From the NCBI GenBank assembly GCA_019634165.1, contig JAHQVT010000002.1, positions 231,230 to 295,229 on the forward strand: a stretch of DNA of 64,000 bases, written 5' to 3'. Of this stretch, positions 1-7,903 are shown piece after piece. The stretch is from Rhodospirillales bacterium (GTDB lineage: Bacteria > Pseudomonadota > Alphaproteobacteria > Rhodospirillales > Thalassospiraceae). Below the pieces are notes generated by a model. It ran no database searches. It was not told the DNA's origin and saw only the letters and a list, made by a program, of their open reading frames with translations. A program made the translations under genes and the position numbers. The stretch's first letter is position 1; the number at the start of each line of letters is the position of its first letter.

Positions 1-1
1 G

Positions 2-583
2 GTGATTGCACTGGTTGCCGCAGGCGGTATTGCTGCTGCTCTGTCAACGGCGGCCGGTCTGTTGCTTGTGATTTCGTCGGGTATTTCCCACGATATTCTC
101 AAAGGAACATTCACCCCGGATATGACGGAAGGCCAAGAACTTATGGCCGGACGTATCGCTGCGGCAGTGGCGATCCTGATTGCTGGCTATCTGGGCTACA
201 ACCCGCCAGGCTTTGTGGCACAGGTGGTTGCGTTCGCCTTCGGTCTGGCAGCATCCTCGCTGTTCCCGGTCATCATCATGGGGATCTTCTCCAAGAAGGT
301 TAACCGCGAAGGCGCAATTGCAGGCATGCTGACGGGCCTCGTCTTCACCATGGGCTATATCCTTGCCTATAAAGGTGTGTTCTTCGATCCGATCATTGCA
401 AACACGCCGGATAACTGGCTGTTTGGCATCTCGCCGGAAGGCATTGGTGCTGTTGGTATGGTTCTGAACTTCATCGTTGCTTTCTCTGTATCGAAAGTTA
501 CCGCTGAACCGCCAGAGCATATCCAGCATATGGTCGAAGATATCCGCGTACCGAAAGGTGCAAGTGCCGCTGTTGACCACTAA
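2..583 (+). CDS. Sodium:solute symporter, C-terminal part (5' end outside window)
   Basis: This is the last ~193 residues of an SSS-family sodium:solute symporter; the reading frame is open to the left edge. Four hydrophobic segments are visible, followed by a short hydrophilic tail containing EPPEHIQHMVEDIRVP. That tail, and the DUF294 and exonuclease genes directly downstream, are typical of the acetate-permease-like 'VC_2705' subgroup of SSS transporters, usually preceded by a small DUF4212 protein that would lie outside the window. Expected role: inner-membrane sodium-coupled uptake of a small organic acid. The substrate cannot be read from this fragment. Confidence 0.85.
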   Translation: MIALVAAGGIAAALSTAAGLLLVISSGISHDILKGTFTPDMTEGQELMAGRIAAAVAILIAGYLGYNPPGFVAQVVAFAFGLAASSLFPVIIMGIFSKKVNREGAIAGMLTGLVFTMGYILAYKGVFFDPIIANTPDNWLFGISPEGIGAVGMVLNFIVAFSVSKVTAEPPEHIQHMVEDIRVPKGASAAVDH

Positions 584-615
584 TCGGTCAATCGGTTTGA
601 CAAAATCTGTTGCAA

Positions 616-650
616 GCCCCCGGATCAATGATCCGGGGGCTTTTCTTTTT
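616..650 (+). terminator. Rho-independent terminator after the symporter
   Basis: A perfect 11-bp GC-rich stem (GCCCCCGGATC / GATCCGGGGGC) with a 3-nt AAT loop at 616-640 is followed by TTTTCTTTTT. It lies 33 bp after the symporter stop and 37 bp before the next start, so it separates the two units. Confidence 0.93.
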
Positions 651-686
651 GCCCGTCATCAGGCAACAATAGCTTAAGGGAGAAAG

Positions 687-2561
687 ATGGTTATGAGCAT
701 TGAACTCGAAGAAATTGCCGAATTTCTAAAGCAGCATCACCCATTTGCTCTGTTACCTGATGAGGTGATCAACACCTTACCCAGACGCCTGACGGCAAAA
801 TATTTCCGGGCAGGCACCAAAGTTCTGTCCCCCGAAGAACAATGCCTGCATCTCTACATCATCCGGTCAGGTGGAACGGAAACACGCGATCCAGATGGTC
901 AATTGTTAGCCCGCTTGTCCGAGGGGGAATGTTTTGGTGTGCGTGCGATGTATCGCAACGGCAAGGCCGCAAATAGCATCACCACCCTTGAAGACAGCCT
1001 ATGCTACCTACTGCCGGAAAAAGATTTCCATGATCTGGCTGCCAAGTACCCGCAATTTAAATACTTTTTTGCGCAAATCGGCGGAGACCGCCTGCGCAGC
1101 GGGATGCAGTTAATTGAAAGCCGCGATGACGATCAACTGAAACTGATGAGCATCAGGGTTGCGGACCTCATCGCGCGCGATCTGGTCAGTATTGATAAAT
1201 CGGCAACGATCCTTGAAGCCGGTCAACTGATGAGCAAGGAACGGGTTTCCTGCCTGCTTGTGACCGAAGATAGCGATAAGATTGCTGGCATCATGACCGA
1301 CCGTGATTTGCGCAACCGAGTTGTCGCCCAAGCACGCAGCTATGACGAACCGGTTACTGCGATCATGACCGCCAAGCCGATTTCCGTTCATCCCGATGAC
1401 TATGCCTTTGACGCGCTTTTGACCATGACCCGTCACAATGTGCGCCACCTTCCGGTGATGAAGGATGGCAAAGCCGTTGGCATGATCACCACCAATAATC
1501 TGCTGGCCCGTCAGTCACTGTCAGCCGTCTATATGGCAGGCCGCATTGGCAAACTGACCGATCCGGTTGATATGGCAAAGGTCATCGATCAGGTGCCCGA
1601 ACTTCTCAGTCATTTGATCGAAGCCGGTGCGACGTCACAAAATGCCGGGCATATCGTAACCACACTTTCTGATGCCGCAACGGTCAGACTTCTTCAGCTT
1701 GCCGAAGAAAAACTTGGCCCCCCACCTGTTCCCTATGTCTGGATGGCCGGTGGATCACAAGGACGCCAGGAACAAACCGCATTGTCGGATCAGGATAATT
1801 GCCTGATCCTTGATGACGCCTATGATCCTGAAAAACACGCCACCTATTTCAAAGGATTGGCTGACTATGTCTGTGATGGCTTGCACAAGGTTGGATATGT
1901 CTATTGCCCCGGCGACATGATGGCAAAAACCGATCAATGGCGCCAACCCGCCCGCACATGGCAGCAATATTTCAACAAATGGATCGAACAACCAGAACCC
2001 AAATCTCTGATGCTTTGTTCGGTCTGGTTTGATCTGCGCCCGATCCACGGCACCAAAGGCCTGTTTGAGAACCTTCACCGCATGATCGTATCAAAGGCCA
2101 AGGATAACCGGATTTTTCAGGCCTATATGGTTGGCAACGCGCTTACCCATCATGTGCCGTTGGGCTTCTTTAAAAACTTTGTCATGATCCGGGGCGGCGA
2201 ACATGACAGCACCCTTGATCTGAAACATAACGGGGTGGTGCCGATTGTTGATTTGGCCCGTATTCATGCGCTTGCCAATGGGGTTGATGCCGTCAACACG
2301 TTTGAACGCCTAAATGCAGTCAAATCTTTCCCATCAATTAGCACTCAGGGTGCGTCTGATCTTTTGGATGCCTTTGAATTTGTCAGCATCACCCGTCTTA
2401 AACATCAGGTTCGCCAAATTCGGCGTGGCGATGCGCCCGATAACTTCTTGCATCCCGAAAGCCTGTCAGCGTTTGAGCGGAGCCACCTGAAGGATGCATT
2501 TTCCGTGATCAAGAATCTGCAAAATGCGCTTGAACACGCCTTTGGCAAAAGCGGGACCTAA
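687..2561 (+). CDS. cNMP-binding / CBS-pair / DUF294 nucleotidyltransferase-like protein
   Basis: Cytoplasmic 624-residue signalling-type protein. In order: a cyclic-nucleotide-binding-like fold (about 15-125), two CBS domains (about 155-275, with DLIARDLVSI and ITTNNLLARQ), a DUF294 nucleotidyltransferase-like domain with GGSQGRQEQTALSDQDN (about 350-470), and the DUF294 C-terminal helical domain. The GS/SDxD arrangement resembles GlnD-type nucleotidyltransferases. Proteins of this architecture are commonly linked to SSS symporters and a DnaQ-like exonuclease, exactly as here, and are thought to regulate the transporter; the biochemical activity is not established. An AGGGAG element precedes ATG 687; a second ATG at 693 is possible. 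Five bases separate it from the next gene, so the two are probably co-transcribed. Confidence 0.9.
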   Translation: MVMSIELEEIAEFLKQHHPFALLPDEVINTLPRRLTAKYFRAGTKVLSPEEQCLHLYIIRSGGTETRDPDGQLLARLSEGECFGVRAMYRNGKAANSITTLEDSLCYLLPEKDFHDLAAKYPQFKYFFAQIGGDRLRSGMQLIESRDDDQLKLMSIRVADLIARDLVSIDKSATILEAGQLMSKERVSCLLVTEDSDKIAGIMTDRDLRNRVVAQARSYDEPVTAIMTAKPISVHPDDYAFDALLTMTRHNVRHLPVMKDGKAVGMITTNNLLARQSLSAVYMAGRIGKLTDPVDMAKVIDQVPELLSHLIEAGATSQNAGHIVTTLSDAATVRLLQLAEEKLGPPPVPYVWMAGGSQGRQEQTALSDQDNCLILDDAYDPEKHATYFKGLADYVCDGLHKVGYVYCPGDMMAKTDQWRQPARTWQQYFNKWIEQPEPKSLMLCSVWFDLRPIHGTKGLFENLHRMIVSKAKDNRIFQAYMVGNALTHHVPLGFFKNFVMIRGGEHDSTLDLKHNGVVPIVDLARIHALANGVDAVNTFERLNAVKSFPSISTQGASDLLDAFEFVSITRLKHQVRQIRRGDAPDNFLHPESLSAFERSHLKDAFSVIKNLQNALEHAFGKSGT

Positions 2562-2566
2562 ACACA

Positions 2567-3256
2567 ATGGGACTGCGTCAGAAAATCATCGACAGTTCGC
2601 TATATCGTGACTTCATCCAACGCAAGGCCACCGGTGCGTTGCGCACCTACTATGATGTGCCGCCTGCTGATCCGTCACGGTCGGTCATGGAAACGGAATT
2701 TATTGCGCTTGATCTGGAAACCACCGGCCTTGACCCAAAACGCGACGAAATTGTTAGTCTGGGCTGGGTTATTATTCGCCAACTTGGGGTCGATTTTTCC
2801 AGTTGCGAACACATTCTTGTCAGACCAACTCAGGATCTAAGTGAAAGTTCCGTGGTTGTTCACCGCATTTTTGACAGTGATGTTGCCGATGCACCAGATA
2901 TCGCCACCGCCCTTGAACATTTGCTGCCTGAGATGGCGGGACGGGTTTTGATATCCCATCATGCCCCGATCGAACTTGGTTTTCTTGGACAGGCTTGCAA
3001 ACGGTGCTTTGGCGCGCCGTTACAAATTCCAACCGTGGATACACTTGTCCTTGCCTTGCGCGACATCCGCCGCACGGGACAGCCAATGAAACCCGGTGCT
3101 TTGAAACTCGACAATCTGCGGCGCAACCACAATCTTCCGCCGTTTCGCGCCCATAACGCATTGTCTGATGCGATCGCAGCATCGGGGTTGTTTCTTGCCC
3201 AAATTGCCAAACGTGATCCAAAAGGCGCACTTGAGCTTAACCGGATACTGCGCTAA
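2567..3256 (+). CDS. DnaQ-like 3'-5' exonuclease
   Basis: A 229-residue DEDDh-type exonuclease related to the DNA polymerase III epsilon subunit. The Exo I motif is FIALDLETTGLDP (about 46-58), where D and E would bind metal. The Exo III region is HNALSDAIAASGLF (about 196-209) with the expected H and D. There is no polymerase-binding tail, so it is probably a stand-alone nuclease and not the replicative proofreader. It sits 5 bp after the DUF294 gene. This pairing with an SSS symporter and DUF294 is widely conserved, but the physiological reason is unknown. Confidence 0.88.
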   Translation: MGLRQKIIDSSLYRDFIQRKATGALRTYYDVPPADPSRSVMETEFIALDLETTGLDPKRDEIVSLGWVIIRQLGVDFSSCEHILVRPTQDLSESSVVVHRIFDSDVADAPDIATALEHLLPEMAGRVLISHHAPIELGFLGQACKRCFGAPLQIPTVDTLVLALRDIRRTGQPMKPGALKLDNLRRNHNLPPFRAHNALSDAIAASGLFLAQIAKRDPKGALELNRILR

Positions 3257-3318
3257 TTCGTTCATGGGGCTGGAAAAAGCCTAAACAAATATAACAAGCA
3301 ATTGGGGGCTACGGCCGA

Positions 3319-3837
3319 ATGTATGTGTTTATTTTCACGACGGTTATTGTCGGGTTTGCATCGGCTGGTGTGGTCATGTTGCTGTTCCGCCTTTGGGGCC
3401 GCAAAGCACCGAAATATGTTGTTCCCTTTGTCGCCGCGATTGCGATGTTCGGATATATGATTTGGGATGAATATAGCTGGTTTGAACGCTATGAAGCCCG
3501 CCTTCCGGCAACCATCACAATCGTTCAGACATTTGCCGACGAAAACCCGTTTGCACCCTGGACATTGATCTCAGCCCCGATAAACCGCTTTACGGCAATT
3601 GACCGTGACAAGTTGATCACGAACCCGGAAAACCCCGATGAAAAGCGCGTAACCACGCTGCTTTTGAAAAAGGGTGGGGAAACATTGGCGCTAACCCATC
3701 TGGTGGACTGTTCGCAAGCTAAGCGCGGCTATATCACCCCAGATACCGAACTGGATGGCAACGGCTTTCCAACCAAGATGGATGAATGGTTTGACATCGG
3801 CGCAGATGACCCTTTTCGGGCGGCTGTTTGTTCGTAA
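3319..3837 (+). CDS. Small membrane protein of unknown function
   Basis: 172 residues. Two hydrophobic segments (about 2-24 and 33-49) are followed by a soluble part of about 120 residues with two cysteines (in VDCSQ and the C-terminal AAVCS). I do not recognise a family. The topology suggests an inner-membrane anchor with a periplasmic domain. It starts 62 bp after the exonuclease gene and ends just before a strong terminator, so it may be the last gene of that unit. Confidence 0.7.
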   Translation: MYVFIFTTVIVGFASAGVVMLLFRLWGRKAPKYVVPFVAAIAMFGYMIWDEYSWFERYEARLPATITIVQTFADENPFAPWTLISAPINRFTAIDRDKLITNPENPDEKRVTTLLLKKGGETLALTHLVDCSQAKRGYITPDTELDGNGFPTKMDEWFDIGADDPFRAAVCS

Positions 3838-3863
3838 CGAACATATTTAAAAAGTAATCCCGT

Positions 3864-3892
3864 AAAGCCTGCCACTGGCAGGCTTTCTTTTT
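3864..3892 (+). terminator. Rho-independent terminator
   Basis: AAAGCCTGCC / GGCAGGCTTT (10-bp stem, 3-nt loop) followed by a T-rich run (CTTTTTG). It lies 26 bp after the stop of the small membrane protein. Confidence 0.9.
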
Positions 3893-3987
3893 GCCATCAA
3901 ACTATGAGCATCCTCTTTGACCGGACATGTTTTCGGGTATAGTGATTTTGCCCCATCTACTTGTTTTCACGAAAATATGAGAAACAA

Positions 3988-4800
3988 ATGCTCTGTCTGC
4001 TGCGCAAAATCGCTTTGACTACGATCGTCGCACTCACAGCATTTGGCAACATTGGTAGCCTAGCCAATGCCCGAGACATCACCGTTTTTGCCGCCGCCAG
4101 CCTGACCGATGCGATCCAAACCGCAGCAACTGCATATGAACATGAGACAGGTGACCATGTCCTTTTGTCACTTGCCAGTTCTTCGACACTTGCGCGACAG
4201 ATCGCCGCTGGCGCGCCTGCAGACATCTATATTTCAGCCAATCAAAAATGGATGAGCTGGCTTGAAGACCAAAATCTGATCGTGTCGGGAAGCCGTAACA
4301 ACCTGCTTTCGAACAGTCTGGTTCTTATTGCTCCGGCAGACAGCCCGATTACGCCAATCGATATTACGACATCCACAGAACTAACCAGCATGATCGAGCC
4401 AAAGGATCGCATTGCCATCGGCGACCCCGATCATGTTCCAGCGGGAATTTACGCCAAACAAGCACTGACATCTTTGGGGCAGTGGGACGTCGTTAACCCG
4501 CGTCTGGCCCGTGCCGACAATGTTCGCGCCGCCTTGGCACTTGTTGAACGGGGCGAAGCCCCACTTGGTATCGTCTACCGAACGGACGCTGAAATTTCCC
4601 AAGCAGTTAAAATAATCGGGACATTCCCCAAAAACAGCCACCCGGCCATTACCTATCCCATCGCACTCATCGGCAATCAGAAATCGCATGCTGCTGGTAA
4701 AATGCTGTTGTGGCTTTTGGGGGAAGAGGCCGGAAAGATTTTTTCCGATTATGGCTTTGATCCGATTGCATATACTCAGGCAGGTACATTCACAAAATGA
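3988..4800 (+). CDS. modA: Molybdate ABC transporter, periplasmic binding protein
   Basis: Periplasmic binding protein that captures molybdate for the ModBC importer. The frame can be opened at TTG 3961, but I prefer ATG 3988, which gives a normal signal peptide (MLCLLRKIALTTIVALTAFG, cleavage near SLANA-RD) and a mature start ITVFAAASLTDA, the hallmark of ModA (oxyanion-binding Ser after AAAS). Further ModA landmarks are SSSTLARQIAAGAPADIYISA and GDPDHVPAGIYAKQAL. Length (270 aa) fits the family. It overlaps modB by 4 bp (ATGA), indicating translational coupling. Confidence 0.95.
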   Translation: MLCLLRKIALTTIVALTAFGNIGSLANARDITVFAAASLTDAIQTAATAYEHETGDHVLLSLASSSTLARQIAAGAPADIYISANQKWMSWLEDQNLIVSGSRNNLLSNSLVLIAPADSPITPIDITTSTELTSMIEPKDRIAIGDPDHVPAGIYAKQALTSLGQWDVVNPRLARADNVRAALALVERGEAPLGIVYRTDAEISQAVKIIGTFPKNSHPAITYPIALIGNQKSHAAGKMLLWLLGEEAGKIFSDYGFDPIAYTQAGTFTK

Positions 4801-5489
4801 TCAATTTGACGCCCGCAGAAATCGACGCACTTCTTCTTAGCTTGCGCATATCGGGCGTTGCTGTTGGTTGTGCCCTGCCCTTTGCCATCATTGTTGCAAC
4901 GGCCCTTGCCCTTGGTCGGTTTCCCGGTCGGTTCATCCTTGATGCCATTGTCCATCTGCCTCTTATCCTGCCGCCGGTCGTGATGGGCTATTTGCTTTTA
5001 ATCGGTTTTGGCACCCGCGCCCCCCTTGGCGCGTGGCTTTATGAAACCTTTGATATTCGGTTTGTCTTTAGCTGGACCGGTGCTGCGCTGGCCGCAGCGA
5101 TTGTCAGTTTCCCGTTTCAGGTCCGTGCCATCCGGCTTAGCTTGGAAACCATCAATCCCGGTTTGTATCAAGCTGCTGAAACGCTCGGTGCGGGTCGGAT
5201 TGATCGGTTCTTTTCGCTAACACTTCCATTTGCATTGCCCGGCATTATTGCTGGCGTGATCACGGCCTTTGCCGCAAGTCTTGGGGAATTTGGCGCAATC
5301 ATAACGTTTGTTTCAAACGTGCCGGGCGAAACGCGGACCCTGCCACTTGCCATTTATACTGCCATTCAAACACCGGGTGGTGAATTGGCGGCAGCACGTC
5401 TGGCGGCATTATCCATCGGGCTTGCCTTTGCCGGGTTGCTTCTGTCTGAAATAGCCATGCGCCATATCCGCAAGAGGGCCACGTCATGA
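4797..5489 (+). CDS. modB: Molybdate ABC transporter, permease
   Basis: Inner-membrane permease of the molybdate importer, 230 aa with about five to six hydrophobic segments. The EAA loop that contacts ModC is seen in QAAETLGAGRIDRFFSLTLPFALPGI (about 122-147). Preceded by modA and followed by modC with ATGA overlaps on both sides; the three genes form one operon. Confidence 0.95.
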   Translation: MINLTPAEIDALLLSLRISGVAVGCALPFAIIVATALALGRFPGRFILDAIVHLPLILPPVVMGYLLLIGFGTRAPLGAWLYETFDIRFVFSWTGAALAAAIVSFPFQVRAIRLSLETINPGLYQAAETLGAGRIDRFFSLTLPFALPGIIAGVITAFAASLGEFGAIITFVSNVPGETRTLPLAIYTAIQTPGGELAAARLAALSIGLAFAGLLLSEIAMRHIRKRATS

Positions 5490-6616
5490 GTATCGGCGTC
5501 AATATCCACCACAAGATCAAGAAATTCACCCTTGATGCGGAATTTCATATTCAAGAGCCGGGTATAACCGCCTTGTTTGGCCCGTCAGGCAGCGGAAAGA
5601 CCACCCTGATTAACATCATCGCCGGACTGGAAAATCCAACACGTGGACATATACAGATCCGCGATCATGTTATTTTCGAACATAATCGCCAGATCAACCT
5701 GCCAATCCGCCAGCGTAGAGTTGGTTACGTGTTTCAGGACGCCCGCCTATTCCCGCACAAAACCGTGCGCGACAACCTGTATTTCGGCGCACGGCGCAAT
5801 GCCAACAAACTGCCGCACGACGAACAGGAAGCCATCATTGAAATGCTGGGTCTGGCCCCATTGATGGCCCGCCGCCCCAACAAACTGTCGGGCGGTGAAA
5901 AACAGCGTGTAGCCCTTGGTCGTGCACTTCTGGCAAACCCGGATATCCTGTTACTTGATGAACCGCTGTCTGCTCTTGATTACGCGCGGAAGGAAGAAAT
6001 TCTTCCCTATTTTGAATGGCTGCGAGACCACCGAAAATTACCCATCCTTTATGTCACCCATTCGATCGACGAAGTTGCCCGGCTTGCCGATCATATTGTG
6101 GTGATGGACAAAGGTAAGACACTTGCCAGCGGGACCGTGTTTGAAATGCTTAGTCGAAGCGACTTGCCACCACTTGCTGGCCAGTTTGATGCCGGGACGG
6201 TTTTGGCCGCCCGCATCGTCAGCCGCGATCCCAAAGGTGAAGTCAGCTTCCTTGACTGTGGCGGGCAACGTATCGTTGTGCCCTATCTTGGCCGCCCGGC
6301 GAACAATGATGTTCGCCTACATATCCGTGCCCGCGATGTCATGATCGCCCGCACGCCGCCAAATGGCATCAGTGCAAATAACATCATCCCGGTAACCATC
6401 ACAAAAATAACCGATGGAAAGGGCGATACACTTGATGTCGACATGTGTTTCGGACACGACGCAGACGCAGCATTCCTTGCCAAAACAAACGGACGCCCAA
6501 CCCTTCATGCCCGCATCACACGTTGGTCAGGTACCCGGTTAAAACTTGGGCTGCAGCAAAAGGTATATGCCGTGATTAAATCCGTTACGGTGAGCGGCCC
6601 GCTTGCCAAGAAGTAA
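5486..6616 (+). CDS. modC: Molybdate ABC transporter, ATP-binding protein
   Basis: Cytoplasmic ATPase of the molybdate importer, 376 aa. Walker A is GPSGSGKTT (about 31-39), the ABC signature is LSGGEKQ (about 132-138), Walker B is ILLLDEPLSALD, and the H-loop is YVTHS. The C-terminal third (from about 290) is the regulatory TOBE/Mop-like domain that binds molybdate in ModC proteins. It ends 2 bp before the end of the convergent dehydrogenase gene. Confidence 0.95.
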   Translation: MSIGVNIHHKIKKFTLDAEFHIQEPGITALFGPSGSGKTTLINIIAGLENPTRGHIQIRDHVIFEHNRQINLPIRQRRVGYVFQDARLFPHKTVRDNLYFGARRNANKLPHDEQEAIIEMLGLAPLMARRPNKLSGGEKQRVALGRALLANPDILLLDEPLSALDYARKEEILPYFEWLRDHRKLPILYVTHSIDEVARLADHIVVMDKGKTLASGTVFEMLSRSDLPPLAGQFDAGTVLAARIVSRDPKGEVSFLDCGGQRIVVPYLGRPANNDVRLHIRARDVMIARTPPNGISANNIIPVTITKITDGKGDTLDVDMCFGHDADAAFLAKTNGRPTLHARITRWSGTRLKLGLQQKVYAVIKSVTVSGPLAKK

Positions 6617-6618
6617 AC

Positions 6619-7557
6619 TCAGATAATCGGGGTAATGAGCGCACCACGTTCATCCCAGGCATTTAGATTGTCGACAACAAGCTGCCCCATGGCATCACGT
6701 GTTTCAACCGTGCCGCTAGCCGCATGCGGGTACAAAACGACGTTGTCAAACCCGGCCAAGGTGCGATCAACATTTGGCTCGTTATCAAAAACATCAAGCC
6801 CCGCACCGGCAATCACTTTGCCCTTAAGGGCAGCAATCAAAGCAGCCTCATCGACCACCGAACCACGTGCAATATTAATCAAAACCCCACTTGACCCCAA
6901 TGCCGATAAAACTTGCGTATCAATGATGCCCTTGGTCGCATCGCCGCCCGGACAAGACAGCATCAGGATATCGGCCCAATCGGCAAGTGCGCTCAGGCTT
7001 TCGAAAAACGTGTAATCCACGGCTTTGGGGCTACGTCCGAAATAGCCGACTTCAACACCGCTTGGGATGGCGCGCGACGCAATCGCCTGTCCGATCCGAC
7101 CCAGCCCGACAATGCCAAGTTTCTTATCCCGAATGGACCGCGTCAAAGTCATCGGTCCGTTTTTTACCCATTTGCCACTGCGCGCCCAGTCATCGCCAAC
7201 GATCAATTGGCGCATTGTCGCATGCATCAACATGATCGCGGTATCGGCCACATCATCAGTCAAGATATCAGGCGTTGTTGAAACCCGCACACCACGTTTA
7301 CGGCAGGCTTCAAGGTCAATCAGATCATACCCAACACCGAAACTTGTAATGACTTCAAGGTTCGGCAATCGATCCATCAGATCAACAGGCATCCCAACCC
7401 TTGCCGATGTCACAACGGCGGTAATCTTACTTCCCGTTTCATCAAGAAAAGCCGACTTGTCTTCTATTTGATCAAAACGGTGCACGTCATAACGTTCTGC
7501 AATCATCGCAGTATGCGCCGGACGAACATCAAGCAAGGCGAGAACGGATCTAGTCAT
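6619..7557 (-). CDS. D-isomer-specific 2-hydroxyacid dehydrogenase
   Basis: NAD(P)-dependent cytoplasmic oxidoreductase of 312 residues that should interconvert a 2-keto acid and a D-2-hydroxy acid. It has the Rossmann motif GLGRIGQAIA (about 147-156), catalytic Arg in NIARGSVVDE, Glu in AGLDVFDNEP and His in YPHAASGT. Sequence flavour is closest to glyoxylate/hydroxypyruvate reductases, which would fit the neighbouring tartrate and hydroxypyruvate metabolism, but the substrate is an inference. It is convergent with modC. Confidence 0.9.
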   Translation of the reverse strand: MTRSVLALLDVRPAHTAMIAERYDVHRFDQIEDKSAFLDETGSKITAVVTSARVGMPVDLMDRLPNLEVITSFGVGYDLIDLEACRKRGVRVSTTPDILTDDVADTAIMLMHATMRQLIVGDDWARSGKWVKNGPMTLTRSIRDKKLGIVGLGRIGQAIASRAIPSGVEVGYFGRSPKAVDYTFFESLSALADWADILMLSCPGGDATKGIIDTQVLSALGSSGVLINIARGSVVDEAALIAALKGKVIAGAGLDVFDNEPNVDRTLAGFDNVVLYPHAASGTVETRDAMGQLVVDNLNAWDERGALITPII

Positions 7558-7903
7558 CTGGGTTCTTTCGGCGGGAAAAACGTTAAGTCAGACTATTTGC
7601 ATCAACTTGTTAAAAAAGTTTACAAAATTTATTACAAGACGTCAAAACAACACGTTAAAGCGGTTCCCCCACCAAATAAGCCTCCAAAGTACGGTGCAAA
7701 TATTTCATGCCCATCCGACATATGCAATTATTACGTGTGCAAATATTGGTTGTTGCCTTACTATAATCTTCTCGCAAAAAAATATCACCTAAACAGCGCC
7801 TAGGTAGTTAAAGTTACCGCAACAATCCCAATTTATAGGGTTGTTGCGCGTCACATCCGACGATGGATTGTTTCGTAAAAGACCAGGTGGGAACCTACGA
7901 CTA
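7558..7903. other. Intergenic region with a bulged inverted repeat
   Basis: A 346-bp AT-rich region between the divergent dehydrogenase and sensor-kinase genes. The only structure I see is an inverted repeat at 7818-7848, CGCAACAA-T-CCC / GGG-TTGTTGCG around an 8-nt AT loop. It has no T-run, so it is not an obvious terminator; it could be an operator or a leader hairpin of the kinase mRNA. No convincing small ORF was found. Confidence 0.5.
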
